Shown: positions 16,843 to 24,919 of the stretch, piece by piece
How positions within the stretch are numbered: position 1 is the first letter of the stretch
How the letters are laid out: the number at the start of each line of letters is the position of its first letter
Origin: JAJYTL01 sp046705265
GTDB lineage: Bacteria; Pseudomonadota; Alphaproteobacteria; Ferrovibrionales; Ferrovibrionaceae
Length of the DNA: 64,000 nt
Direction of reading: 5' to 3'
NCBI GenBank assembly: GCA_046705265.1
Contig: JBJKQL010000062.1
Coordinates: forward strand, 27,438-91,437
Notes under the pieces: generated by a model
The model's database searches: none
Seen by the model: only the letters and a program-made list of their open reading frames with translations
Told to the model about the DNA's origin: nothing
Translations under genes and position numbers: made by a program

Positions 16843-17757
16843 ATGCCTGTCAGGATATTCGCCATCTTCGATGAAAGCGGGTTGCCAAAAGGATTTTATC
16901 CCACCGATGTTTGGCCAAATACCCCGGCTGGCGCCGTGGAAATCAGCCATGACGACTGGCTGGAATTCCTTGATTACCAAGGCCAGCGGCGATGGGATGG
17001 CAAACAAGTTGTAGAATATTCGGCACCTCCTGTTTCCGCCCCCGTTGCCGAAGCAACTACTGAAATTCTGGCCCTCGTTGAAGAAACCAAGCTAATGAAC
17101 GAGGCTATTGTGGCTGCCGTGAGGGCTTGGGGCGGCATTGAAAATGCCCTCGCCTATCTCCTAGGCACAATCATCCGCAATGGTGGTGGTTCCTTGGGAA
17201 TGGCTCTCTACTATAGGCCCAGCGCCACGGAAACGCGGATATCCTTAGTCGATGAATCGGTGAAGCATTTTTGCCAAACCCATAAAGAAGGCGGCCGCGT
17301 ACTGGCTCTTTGGGACACCATTTTAAATCGAATCAATCACTGCAAAACTACCCGCAATAAGATCATCCACGGGAATGTAGGTACTTATTGCCCCGTTGGC
17401 GCGAAGCAACACGTTCGTCTCACGGCGCCAATTTTTAATTTGGGAACTAATAATAAAGATTTGGAGCGTCTAAGAAAAAATACTGCCTCAAAAATAAACA
17501 GAGATGCGGCGCCGCAACTTCCTGGTATGTCCGCTAATGACGTAAAAAACGCCGCAATTAATTTTGGGAGGCTTACGGAAGCAGCCAACTTATTTCGGCT
17601 TCTCGTGAGCGAGATGCAACGAAATGCCCAGAAGCCAGAAGCATTTGACAAAAAATTTCAGACACTAGACTCCCATCTGAAGACACCAAGCCTTCCTCGT
17701 ACAGGCGACCAGATTCCAGAAGAACGTCCAGACCAGCCTCAATCATCTCGGGCGTGA
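16843..17757 (+). CDS. HEPN-motif protein with tail-fibre-like N-terminus, passenger gene
   Basis: 304 residues. Residues 1-60 (FDESGLPKGFY, PAGAVEISHDDW, RRWDGKQVV) match the style of phage tail-fibre and assembly proteins. From about 70 the protein is helical. It holds RNKIIH at 171-176, the R-x4-H (RNxxxH) catalytic motif of HEPN ribonuclease domains, followed by GN. A GGGGGA ribosome-binding site lies nine bases before ATG. The region is AT-richer than its neighbours. The last ~60 residues lie antisense to the small gene at 17573-17803 and look unnatural, suggesting a junction near 17570-17660. A HEPN RNase is inference from one motif. Confidence 0.7.
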   Translation: MPVRIFAIFDESGLPKGFYPTDVWPNTPAGAVEISHDDWLEFLDYQGQRRWDGKQVVEYSAPPVSAPVAEATTEILALVEETKLMNEAIVAAVRAWGGIENALAYLLGTIIRNGGGSLGMALYYRPSATETRISLVDESVKHFCQTHKEGGRVLALWDTILNRINHCKTTRNKIIHGNVGTYCPVGAKQHVRLTAPIFNLGTNNKDLERLRKNTASKINRDAAPQLPGMSANDVKNAAINFGRLTEAANLFRLLVSEMQRNAQKPEAFDKKFQTLDSHLKTPSLPRTGDQIPEERPDQPQSSRA

Positions 17758-17803
17758 TCTTAATCTCGCCTTTGTCGCCTGATCTGACTTCGCTTTTCGA
17801 CAT
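17573..17803 (-). CDS. Small hypothetical protein, possibly 3'-chimeric
   Basis: 76 residues from ATG 17803. The part EIKITPEMIEAGLDVLLESG looks like a family of short proteins of unknown function common in alphaproteobacteria, which usually end soon after the segment here read as VSEIFCQMLLAS. The last ~18 residues run antisense into the HEPN-motif gene. The overlap suggests that one of the two genes was cut and extended by a recombination event. It starts directly inside the right inverted repeat copy. Confidence 0.5.
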   Translation of the reverse strand: MSKSEVRSGDKGEIKITPEMIEAGLDVLLESGRLYEEGLVSSDGSLVSEIFCQMLLASGHFVASRSREAEISWLLP

Positions 17804-17805
17804 TC

Positions 17806-17827
17806 CACTTTTCTCACGTATATAATC
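17806..17827 (-). repeat. Right copy of inverted repeat flanking the island
   Basis: Reverse complement begins GATTATATAC and ends AAAAGTG, 20/22 to the copy at 14558-14579. It lies three bases upstream of the small minus-strand gene's ATG and could double as its -10/ribosome-binding region. Confidence 0.6.
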
Positions 17828-17956
17828 ACGCTTTATGTTCCCACCGAAACGCCGGGCGGCACGATCGAGAAAGATAATGCCCTTTGCCTGGACATAAATC
17901 ACGGCACAGGCTGTCTTGCTAATGACCCAACGCCGGGCTTGGGCCCACGTTTCAAG

Positions 17957-18850
17957 TTAGCCGCTTCGAGCGGATTTCTCAGCGATCAGGGCCGCGCGCG
18001 AAAGCAAGGCTTCGGCGCGGGCAACGACCGGGCGATCGATCATGCGCCCACGGTGACGGAAAACGCCCGAACCTTCGGCTGTCGCCTTCGCAAAGGCGGC
18101 GACAATTTCGCGTGCGGCCGTGATGTCGGCCGCCTTCGGTGCGAATTCTTCGTTCAAGACTGGGACTTGTGCCGGATGAATGCAAAAACCGCCGACGAAA
18201 CCGAGTTCAGCCGCGCGCCGGACGATCACTCGGTAGGTGCTAAGATCATCGATCAGGGCAACGCTGCCGGCATAGCCAAAGGGAAGTTTTCCCGCCGCCC
18301 GCGCTGCGGCAACGGCGAGCACGTTTGGAACGTAAAGGCCGTCCGGCGTCGGCTCCATACCGAGAGCGAAAGAGAGGTCCTCGCCCCCGACAATAAGCCC
18401 GATGACGCGTTGCGCCGCCGCGATCTCATGCATACGTGAGATCGCGCCGGCCGTTTCGATCATCGCGATAATTTTCGTATGACCAAGTTTAAGGCGCTGT
18501 CTTTCCTCAATCCCTCCAACAAGCTCGTCGACTAGAACGAGATGCTCGGCACCCAAGGTCTTGGGCAGAACGATCGCCGCCACGTCCGGGGATACCGTCG
18601 CCTCAAGGTCCTCGGCGATCAGGCGAAGCGGCTGGTTGACCCGCACGAGCACGTCGGGTCCGGTGGCGCGAATGGCGCGCGCGGCATCGCGGACGAGGCG
18701 CCGTGCTCCTGCTTTTTCCCCTGGTGGAATGCTGTCTTCAAGGTCAAGGATGATCCCATCGGCACCGTGGCGTCCTGCGCCACCGACGAATTTCGCGTTC
18801 GTGACGGGGACGAACATCAACGATCGCCAAACCGGCTCGCTTCCTTCCAT
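17957..18850 (-). CDS. HpcH/HpaI aldolase / CitE-like CoA-ester lyase
   Basis: 297 residues. Cytoplasmic TIM-barrel lyase of the citrate lyase beta-subunit family (CitE, malyl-CoA or citramalyl-CoA lyase). Visible: MFVPVTN near residue 12, GIILDLEDSIPPGEK (metal-binding Asp/Glu), a VRVNQP strand with the substrate Arg, AMIETAGAI and GGEDLSFALG. The open frame continues upstream to 19063, but ATG 18850 leads straight into the conserved N-terminus. The exact substrate cannot be read from sequence. It would have preceded mraZ directly before the island inserted. Confidence 0.88.
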   Translation of the reverse strand: MEGSEPVWRSLMFVPVTNAKFVGGAGRHGADGIILDLEDSIPPGEKAGARRLVRDAARAIRATGPDVLVRVNQPLRLIAEDLEATVSPDVAAIVLPKTLGAEHLVLVDELVGGIEERQRLKLGHTKIIAMIETAGAISRMHEIAAAQRVIGLIVGGEDLSFALGMEPTPDGLYVPNVLAVAAARAAGKLPFGYAGSVALIDDLSTYRVIVRRAAELGFVGGFCIHPAQVPVLNEEFAPKAADITAAREIVAAFAKATAEGSGVFRHRGRMIDRPVVARAEALLSRAALIAEKSARSG

Positions 18851-19034
18851 CGTCTTCGGCCTTTTCTTGCGTCGGCTTCGGACTGTCCTTTGTAGGGTAA
18901 TTTTAACAACCTCGCCAGAACGCGCCCAGCCATCAGGTGGCGTGAGCAATTTACCCGGCGCCCATCCCGCCGCATAATGGTGCGGATCAGAAGGCAAAGG
19001 CCAAGACAATGTTCGCGATGGCAGGAGACGAGGG

Positions 19035-19394
19035 ATGACCGAAACACAGGAGGGCGCCGGCAAGGTGCTAGGCGAGGACAGGTCCTATGTCGTCGCGAAT
19101 CGTGAGGTGATCGCGGAGACGTCCGAATTCCGGGCTCAGATTTTGACGCTCGGTGAGGGACACGCGGTCCCCTGGCATTGGCACAGCTACGTCGATGACA
19201 CCTTCATCGGCATGACCAGAGTTACGGTCGTCGAGACGCGAGCACCCCGCGCCCGATTCGAGATTGGCCCGGGCGAGCGTTGCACGGTGCCGGCGAAGTG
19301 CGCCCATCAGGTTTCCAGCCAGGACGGCAAGGGATCAAGCTTTGCCCTTCTGCAAGGGATCGGCGCTTACGATTTCAACCGGATCGGCAGCTGA
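19035..19394 (+). CDS. Cupin-domain protein
   Basis: 119 residues, a single small beta-barrel. HAVPWHWHSYVDDTF matches cupin motif 1 (GxxxxxHxHxxxxE-like), and ERCTVPAKCAHQV matches motif 2 with its His. Metal-binding is likely. No substrate can be assigned. It is divergent from the CitE-like gene across 184 bases and precedes the flavoenzyme gene by 47 bases, so the two may be co-transcribed. Confidence 0.75.
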   Translation: MTETQEGAGKVLGEDRSYVVANREVIAETSEFRAQILTLGEGHAVPWHWHSYVDDTFIGMTRVTVVETRAPRARFEIGPGERCTVPAKCAHQVSSQDGKGSSFALLQGIGAYDFNRIGS

Positions 19395-19441
19395 TAGGCG
19401 CGCGACCGGATCCTTTCTGAAACCCAGCAAGTCTTTTTTCC

Positions 19442-20461
19442 ATGTCTGCTTCGAACCATTCCACCGACGTCGCCATTATCGGGGCTGGACCGGTCGGCCT
19501 GTTCGCAGTCTTCGAGGCAGGCATGCTCGAGATGTCGGCCACGGTGATCGACGCGCTTGACGGCCCCGGCGGCCAGTGCCTCGCACTCTATCCCGAAAAA
19601 CCGATCTATGATGTCCCCGGCCATCCGAAAATCGCGGCCGCAGACTTGATCGAGCAACTTCGCCTCCAGGCCGCTCCGTTCCGGCCGGTCTATCGTCTCG
19701 GCCAACAGGTACGGAGCCTCGATCCTCAACCGGACGGCGGCTTCATCCTCGGCACCTCGGCGGGCGAGCGCATTTCAGTTCGTGCCGTGGTCATTGCCGC
19801 CGGCTGCGGCGCGTTCGGTCCCAATCGGCCTCCACTGCCCCGTCTTGCGGAGTTCGAAGGCAAAAGTGTCTTTTATATGGTCCGTCGGCGCGAGGACTTC
19901 CGCGGCAAACGCGTGGTGATTGCCGGAGGCGGCGATTCCGCCGTGGATTGGGCGCTGTCACTCGCGGATGTCGCGGAAAGCCTTCACGTCGTCCATCGCC
20001 GGCCACGCTTTCGCGCTGCACCCGAAAGCGAACGGCAGATGCGCAACCTCGCGGCCGATGGACGGATCGAACTCGTTATTCCCTATCAACTCGCGGGCGT
20101 CGAGGGAACCAACGGCCGGTTAGAGACCGTCGTTGTGCGTGACCTAGACGGCGGCGAGCGTTCACTTGCGGCTGACATCCTGCTTCCTTTTTACGGGCTT
20201 GCGATGGAACTCGGTCCCATCGCCGGTTGGGGACTGAATGTCGCGCACAACCACATCCCGATCGACCCCGGAACCTGCCAGACCTCAACCCCCGGAATTT
20301 TCGCGATCGGCGACATCGCGACCTATCCCGGTAAGCTCAAGCTCATACTTTGCGGCTTCAGCGAAGCGGCAATGGCGATGCGTGCCGTCTATCCTTTAGT
20401 CCACCCGGGTAAGGTGCTGCACTTCGAATATTCGACTACCAAGGGGATGCGCGGCCTCTAA
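19442..20461 (+). CDS. Thioredoxin-reductase-like ferredoxin--NADP+ reductase
   Basis: 339 residues. Two nucleotide-binding folds: FAD at IIGAGPVGLFAVFEAG (about 13-28) and NAD(P)H at VVIAGGGDSAVDWAL (about 158-172). The C-terminal FAD motif is IFAIGDIATYPG. There is no CxxC redox pair, which separates it from true thioredoxin reductases. With GGQCLALYPEKPIYDVPG it matches type 2 FNR (YumC-like). It transfers electrons between NADPH and ferredoxin or flavodoxin in the cytoplasm. Confidence 0.88.
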   Translation: MSASNHSTDVAIIGAGPVGLFAVFEAGMLEMSATVIDALDGPGGQCLALYPEKPIYDVPGHPKIAAADLIEQLRLQAAPFRPVYRLGQQVRSLDPQPDGGFILGTSAGERISVRAVVIAAGCGAFGPNRPPLPRLAEFEGKSVFYMVRRREDFRGKRVVIAGGGDSAVDWALSLADVAESLHVVHRRPRFRAAPESERQMRNLAADGRIELVIPYQLAGVEGTNGRLETVVVRDLDGGERSLAADILLPFYGLAMELGPIAGWGLNVAHNHIPIDPGTCQTSTPGIFAIGDIATYPGKLKLILCGFSEAAMAMRAVYPLVHPGKVLHFEYSTTKGMRGL

Positions 20462-20537
20462 GGGCCGGGAAGGGCTTGTCGTCAGCCGGCGGGCTTCGTG
20501 TGCCGATGCGAAGCGTTGAGGGCGGGCGTTTCGGACG

Positions 20538-23024
20538 TCACGACAGGCTGCTTGGTATCGGCTGCATCTCAGGAACCTCGGCTGATATGGTCGGTCGGCG
20601 GTCGGCGGTCGGCGTCAGCGGTAGGTAGCAGCGGACGGTGGTGCCACGGTCCGGTTCTGAGTGAAGCTCGACCGAGCCACCATGCAATTCGATAAAGCTT
20701 TGCACCAATGACAGGCCAAGACCGGTACCTGCGTGGTGCGCTCCCGCACGGGTCTTATAGAATCGCTGGAAAACGCGCTCGCGCTCTTTAAACGGTATTC
20801 CGATACCGGTATCGCTGACCCATATAACAATTTCATCGGGCGTTCGTGTCGCACCAAGGCCAATGGTACCGCCCGGCGAGGTGAACTTCATCGCGTTGCT
20901 CATCAGATTGAACAACACTTGCTTGATGCGTCGCTCGTCGGCGTCGATCCAACCGATATCGGCCGGGCAGTCGAACTCGATGGTTAGATCCTGACGGCGC
21001 GCCTGATCGCGGGTGAGTCCAAGTACCGTAACGAAGGTCGCGTGCAGATCGAAGGGCTCGCGCTCAAGCACGATATGGCCGGATTCGATAGTAGCCAGAT
21101 CAAGAATATCGTTGACCAGCAGCAAAAGATGATGGGAACTATCGAGTATGCCGCGGGCATATTCAAGCTGTCGGCGGTTGAGCTCTCCAAAATACTGATT
21201 GGTGATGATCTCGGCAAAGCCGATGATCGTATTAAGCGGCGTGCGAAGCTCATACGAAACATTGGCAACGAACTCAGATTTAAGCCGGTCGGCCGCCTGC
21301 AGGGCTTCGTTACGCTCGCGGAGCGCACGTTCGATTCGGATCGAATCCGAGACGTCGAGATAGGTGAACAGCGTCTCCCCATCGGGAAGCGGCACCATGG
21401 CGAAGTCAAGCACACTGCCGTTCGGCCGCTCGATTCGTCCTGACCGCGGGCGGCGCTCACCAAAGAAGCTGAGCATCCTCTCGCGGAGATTGGGCCAATC
21501 GTCGCTGGCGTTGACGAGATCACGTATCGCGTCCGCCACGTCGGTGATGTGTGGCTCGCTGTCAAGAAATTTGTCGTCGAGTTTCCAGATCTTGCCGAAG
21601 GCCGGATTCCACAGCTTCAGGCGGCCATCCCCGCCGTAGACGGCCACGCCCTCGTAAAGGTTGTCGAGGGTAGCGCGCTGTACCGCGATCAAGGTATTGC
21701 GGGCACGCTCGAGCACCAGCTCGTTGGTAACGTCCTCGAAAGTAAATAGCAGCCCGCCGAAGGGATGCGGCGTGATGCAAAGCCGGAGTGTCCGCTCATC
21801 GGGAAGATGCATCAGCTCTTCCTTGGGCTCGATCACCTCAGTAAAGAACTGAAGCCACGTCTTCTTGTAGGTCTGCCAGTTTGCCTGCTCAGGAAGCCGC
21901 CTCTTCTCGCGAAGAAGTTCAAGGATCTCGCCGAGATTCGGCGCCTGGGTCAACCAGTCCTCGTCCAGCCGCCAAAGGTGCGCAAAAGCATGGTTGAAAA
22001 GCAGAAGACGCCGGTCAGGCCCGAAGACGCCGATGGCCGTTGTCAAATTTTGCAGGACTTCACCGTGCGCTTCGATATGGTGCTTGAGATCGGTACCGAC
22101 CCGCTCAAGATCAGTTACGTCTTCGGCGAAGCCGATCGTGCCTCCTGAGGCGAGTGGCATTTCCGAAACGCGGATCGCGCGTCGGTCGCCGCCAACCACA
22201 AGGTGGCGGACTTCCTTTCCGGTCTGGCGGTGCTCCTTCACGCGCGCGGCAAGACGGAGCGGCTGTTCCGGTTTTCCGCCCGACGCGAGTTCGATCTGCT
22301 GCGCGATAATCGCGGCGGGCACGGCTTCGACAATCGCCGCGTAGGCCGCGTTGCACCAAGTGAGCACCAAGCCGCCGTCTCGGTACCAGACCGGAATTGG
22401 CAATGCTTCGAGAATCTCCTCGGCATGATTGGCGCGCGCCATCGCTTCACGCCTGGCTTCACGCTCCGCGACCTGAGCCGTGACATCGGCGAAGGAAACC
22501 ACCGCAAACCTACCATCACCGCGACCTTCGGCGACGAAGCTTCGTCCCTTGCCATCGGCGACTTCGATATGGAAGGCCGTCGCCGTGTCACGCAAGGTCG
22601 CGACCGCGGCGCTGAGCCGGACAAAATCACTGGAGGCGAAAGCCGGCTCGAGTTCGCCGAAAGTCTTCGGTTCGACGGCGAGGCCAAGCCAAGCCCCGAG
22701 GCCTGACACGGACCGGAAGCGATCGTCTTCGAACCAGCAGCCGAAACGATTGGAATCCGAGGCCACGAGGCGCAGCAAACGATCGCCGTCGTTGGCTTGG
22801 CGGGCCAAGCGATCAGCGTGTTGGCGCTGCTCGCGTCGCAATCGGAGCGCAAGAAAGATGCAGAGGCCGGCTGCCGCCACCGTGATGCCGCCGAGCGCCG
22901 CGCCGTTCGCGACATCGCTAAAACGGACGGCTGAGCTCGCAAGCGCCGGAACGGGCAACAACAGACCCCCGAGCCCGCCGATCAAGGCGGAATCCCCCAG
23001 CCCGGCTCGCAATATATTCCCCAA
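20538..23024 (-). CDS. divL: DivL-like PAS-domain histidine kinase homologue with Tyr at the phospho-acceptor site
   Basis: 828 residues. An N-terminal hydrophobic region has one or two membrane segments (about 10-60), followed by several PAS domains (for example LEALPIPVWYRDGG, AIGVFGPDRRLLLFN, GVAVYGGDGRLKLWN). The DHp helix reads EFVANVSYELRTPLNTIIGF: Tyr591 occupies the place of the usual His. The ATPase domain is complete (NLMSNAMKF, DTGIGIPF, GTGLGLSL). Caulobacter DivL has the same Tyr and controls CckA-CtrA. Adjacency to ahcY also occurs in other alphaproteobacteria, from memory. It probably acts as a signalling scaffold at the membrane. Confidence 0.8.
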   Translation of the reverse strand: MGNILRAGLGDSALIGGLGGLLLPVPALASSAVRFSDVANGAALGGITVAAAGLCIFLALRLRREQRQHADRLARQANDGDRLLRLVASDSNRFGCWFEDDRFRSVSGLGAWLGLAVEPKTFGELEPAFASSDFVRLSAAVATLRDTATAFHIEVADGKGRSFVAEGRGDGRFAVVSFADVTAQVAEREARREAMARANHAEEILEALPIPVWYRDGGLVLTWCNAAYAAIVEAVPAAIIAQQIELASGGKPEQPLRLAARVKEHRQTGKEVRHLVVGGDRRAIRVSEMPLASGGTIGFAEDVTDLERVGTDLKHHIEAHGEVLQNLTTAIGVFGPDRRLLLFNHAFAHLWRLDEDWLTQAPNLGEILELLREKRRLPEQANWQTYKKTWLQFFTEVIEPKEELMHLPDERTLRLCITPHPFGGLLFTFEDVTNELVLERARNTLIAVQRATLDNLYEGVAVYGGDGRLKLWNPAFGKIWKLDDKFLDSEPHITDVADAIRDLVNASDDWPNLRERMLSFFGERRPRSGRIERPNGSVLDFAMVPLPDGETLFTYLDVSDSIRIERALRERNEALQAADRLKSEFVANVSYELRTPLNTIIGFAEIITNQYFGELNRRQLEYARGILDSSHHLLLLVNDILDLATIESGHIVLEREPFDLHATFVTVLGLTRDQARRQDLTIEFDCPADIGWIDADERRIKQVLFNLMSNAMKFTSPGGTIGLGATRTPDEIVIWVSDTGIGIPFKERERVFQRFYKTRAGAHHAGTGLGLSLVQSFIELHGGSVELHSEPDRGTTVRCYLPLTPTADRRPTISAEVPEMQPIPSSLS

Positions 23025-23109
23025 CTCGCCGCGCCCCCTTCTTCAGCCTCACTCTACGAAGAGCCACGCAAGAGGACAAGAGCCGGCATGCGATCCGCCC
23101 GCAGCTGCG

Positions 23110-24405
23110 TCAGTAGCGATAGTACTCGGGCTTGAACGGCCCTGTCTTCGACAAGCCAAGATAGGCAGCCTGATCATCCGTCAAGCTGGTCAGCTTCACC
23201 CCGAGCTTATCAAGGTGCAGCGCCGCCACCTTCTCATCAAGATGCTTCGGCAGGGTGTAGACCTTGCGTTCGTAGTTCGCGGTATTGCGCCACAACTCGA
23301 GTTGAGCCAGCACCTGATTGGTGAATGAGGTACTCATGACAAAGCTTGGATGACCGGTGGCGCAGCCGAGATTGACCAGCCGGCCCTCGGCAAGAAGGAT
23401 CAAGCGCTTGCCATCGGGGAACTCGATCTCGTGCACCTGCGGCTTGACCTCGTGCCAGGGGTAATTGCGGAGCGCGGAGACCTGAATTTCGCTGTCGAAA
23501 TGTCCGATATTGCAGATGATGGCGCGGTCATGCATTCGGCGCATGTGGTCAATCGTGATGACGTCGATGTTTCCGGTCGCGGTGACGAAGATGTCGCCAC
23601 TTTCGGCAATGTCTTCCATACGCACGACTTGATAGCCTTCCATCGCCGCCTGGAGGGCACAAAGCGGATCGATTTCAGTGACGACGACGCGCGCCCCCTG
23701 TCCCTTCAGAGCTGCGGCCGACCCCTTGCCGACATCGCCATAGCCGCAAACGACCGCCAGCTTGCCGGCCAGCATCACGTCGGTGCCGCGTTTGATGCCA
23801 TCGATCAGACTCTCGCGAATGCCGTAAAGGTTGTCGAACTTGGACTTACTGACGGCGTCGTTGACATTGATTGCCGGTACCTTGAGCGTACCGGAGCGTT
23901 GCATCTCGTAAAGCCGGTGCACGCCGGTCGTGGTCTCCTCCGAAAGGCCGCGGACGCTCTTCAACAACTCCGGATACTTCTCGTGCATCACCTTGGTGAG
24001 GTCACCGCCGTCATCAAGAATAAGGTTTGGCCGCCAACCGTTCGGGCCGGTAATGGTCTGATCGATACACCACCAAAACTCGTCCTCGGTCTCGCCCTTC
24101 CAGGCGAAAACCGGAACGCCTGCTGCCGCTACCGCGGACGCCGCTTGATCCTGGGTCGAGAAAATGTTGCAGGAGGACCAGCGCACCTCAGCGCCAAGAT
24201 GGGTCAGGGTCTCGATCAAGACCGCGGTCTGCACCGTCATATGCAAACACCCGGCGATTCGAGCGCCCTTCAAGGGCTTGGCCACGCCGTATTCGGCGCG
24301 CAGAGCCATCAAGCCTGGCATCTCCGTCTCGGCAATGTTGACTTCCTTACGGCCCCAGTCCGCCAATTTGATATCGGCGACTTTGTAATCCTCTGACACA
24401 GCCAT
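23110..24405 (-). CDS. ahcY: Adenosylhomocysteinase
   Basis: NAD-dependent hydrolysis of S-adenosylhomocysteine to homocysteine and adenosine; keeps the methyl cycle running. 431 residues. Motifs: LHMTVQTAVLIETL, SSCNIFSTQDQAA, the NAD loop VVCGYGDVGKGSA, and the C-terminal LDEKVAALHLDKLG with terminal KPEYYRY. GTG 24408 is open just upstream, but ATG 24405 is better placed after GGGAGCG. Upstream lie a palindrome and a strong hairpin, listed separately. Confidence 0.97.
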   Translation of the reverse strand: MAVSEDYKVADIKLADWGRKEVNIAETEMPGLMALRAEYGVAKPLKGARIAGCLHMTVQTAVLIETLTHLGAEVRWSSCNIFSTQDQAASAVAAAGVPVFAWKGETEDEFWWCIDQTITGPNGWRPNLILDDGGDLTKVMHEKYPELLKSVRGLSEETTTGVHRLYEMQRSGTLKVPAINVNDAVSKSKFDNLYGIRESLIDGIKRGTDVMLAGKLAVVCGYGDVGKGSAAALKGQGARVVVTEIDPLCALQAAMEGYQVVRMEDIAESGDIFVTATGNIDVITIDHMRRMHDRAIICNIGHFDSEIQVSALRNYPWHEVKPQVHEIEFPDGKRLILLAEGRLVNLGCATGHPSFVMSTSFTNQVLAQLELWRNTANYERKVYTLPKHLDEKVAALHLDKLGVKLTSLTDDQAAYLGLSKTGPFKPEYYRY

Positions 24406-24442
24406 CACGCGCTCCCGTTTTCGATCTCTTACATGCTGTAGC

Positions 24443-24463
24443 CGCAGCGGCGCGACCGCTGCG
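24443..24463 (-). promoter_or_regulatory. Perfect 8-bp hairpin in the ahcY leader
   Basis: CGCAGCGG and CCGCTGCG flank a five-base loop, 38 bases before the ahcY start. Flanking GGCTGCTAC and GGCTACAGC could extend it as a second partial stem. No U-run follows, so it is not a normal terminator. It lacks the conserved SAH- or SAM-II-riboswitch core as I know them. Confidence 0.4.
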
Positions 24464-24497
24464 TGTTGTAGCAGCCGGCCCCCATGATCTCAAGTAA

Positions 24498-24519
24498 GAT
24501 ATAAAGAAATATTTATATC
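24498..24519. promoter_or_regulatory. Palindrome upstream of ahcY, candidate SahR-type operator
   Basis: GATATAAA and TTTATATC are perfect arms around six bases, about 95 bases upstream of ahcY. AT-rich palindromes of this shape are typical for ArsR-family repressors. SahR, an ArsR-type regulator of the methionine cycle in Proteobacteria, has a similar motif as I recall it. Function is inferred. Confidence 0.5.
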
Positions 24520-24610
24520 CCTAGAAAATCTGAGCCTGAAGAAAGCCGCGAGAGGCTGAAACGACGAAGTGGCCGACACCAAGGTAACAGCATGAAGTCT
24601 TCAGAAAACG

Positions 24611-24919
24611 CTAAGTTTCGCCAAACCCCCCTTCGATGAGGCGGCTCAGAGCCTCAAGCGCGGCTTCGGCATCGGCGCCGGTGGCCTTGACTTCAATGAT
24701 GCTTCCCCGGGTTGCGGCCAGCATCATCAGTCCCATGATTGATTGGCCCGACACGACGGCGCCGTCACGCGAGACTGTGACGTCAGCGGCAAAGCCGGTC
24801 GCACAATTCACGAACTTGGCAGCCGCACGAGCATGAAGCCCGCGTTCGTTGCAGATCGTGAGGCGACGGACAAAAACGTGACCGGCCGCTAAAGACACAG
24901 GGTCGTCACCTGCTGTCAT
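24611..24919 (-). CDS. ptsH: HPr phosphocarrier
   Basis: 102 residues. Relay protein of the regulatory phosphotransferase system. The EI-phosphorylated His lies in NERGLHARAAAKFV (about residue 30). The Ser46-equivalent context GQSIMGLMML is present, so phosphorylation by the HprK of this cluster is possible. Start ATG 24919 overlaps the 3' end of the EIIA gene by 14 bases; a longer open frame upstream would lie wholly inside that gene. Confidence 0.93.
   Translation of the reverse strand: MTAGDDPVSLAAGHVFVRRLTICNERGLHARAAAKFVNCATGFAADVTVSRDGAVVSGQSIMGLMMLAATRGSIIEVKATGADAEAALEALSRLIEGGFGET

Larger units (their letters stand above)
14558..17827. mobile_element. Putative passenger-bearing IS1595-family element (boundaries approximate)
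   Basis: A block containing an IS1595-type transposase and several genes unrelated to the flanks sits between the CitE-like gene and the dcw promoter. A 22-base sequence is repeated in inverted orientation at both ends with 20 matches. Some IS1595 groups (ISNwi1, ISNha5) are known to carry passenger genes. The outer tips may lie further out, anywhere within 14480-14558 and 17827-17950; I found no clear 8-base target duplication by eye. The passengers could also have arrived separately. Confidence 0.45.

Noticed and set aside
24406..24610. SAH or SAM-II riboswitch before ahcY
   Set aside because: The conserved core sequences I know are absent; only a hairpin and a palindrome are present.
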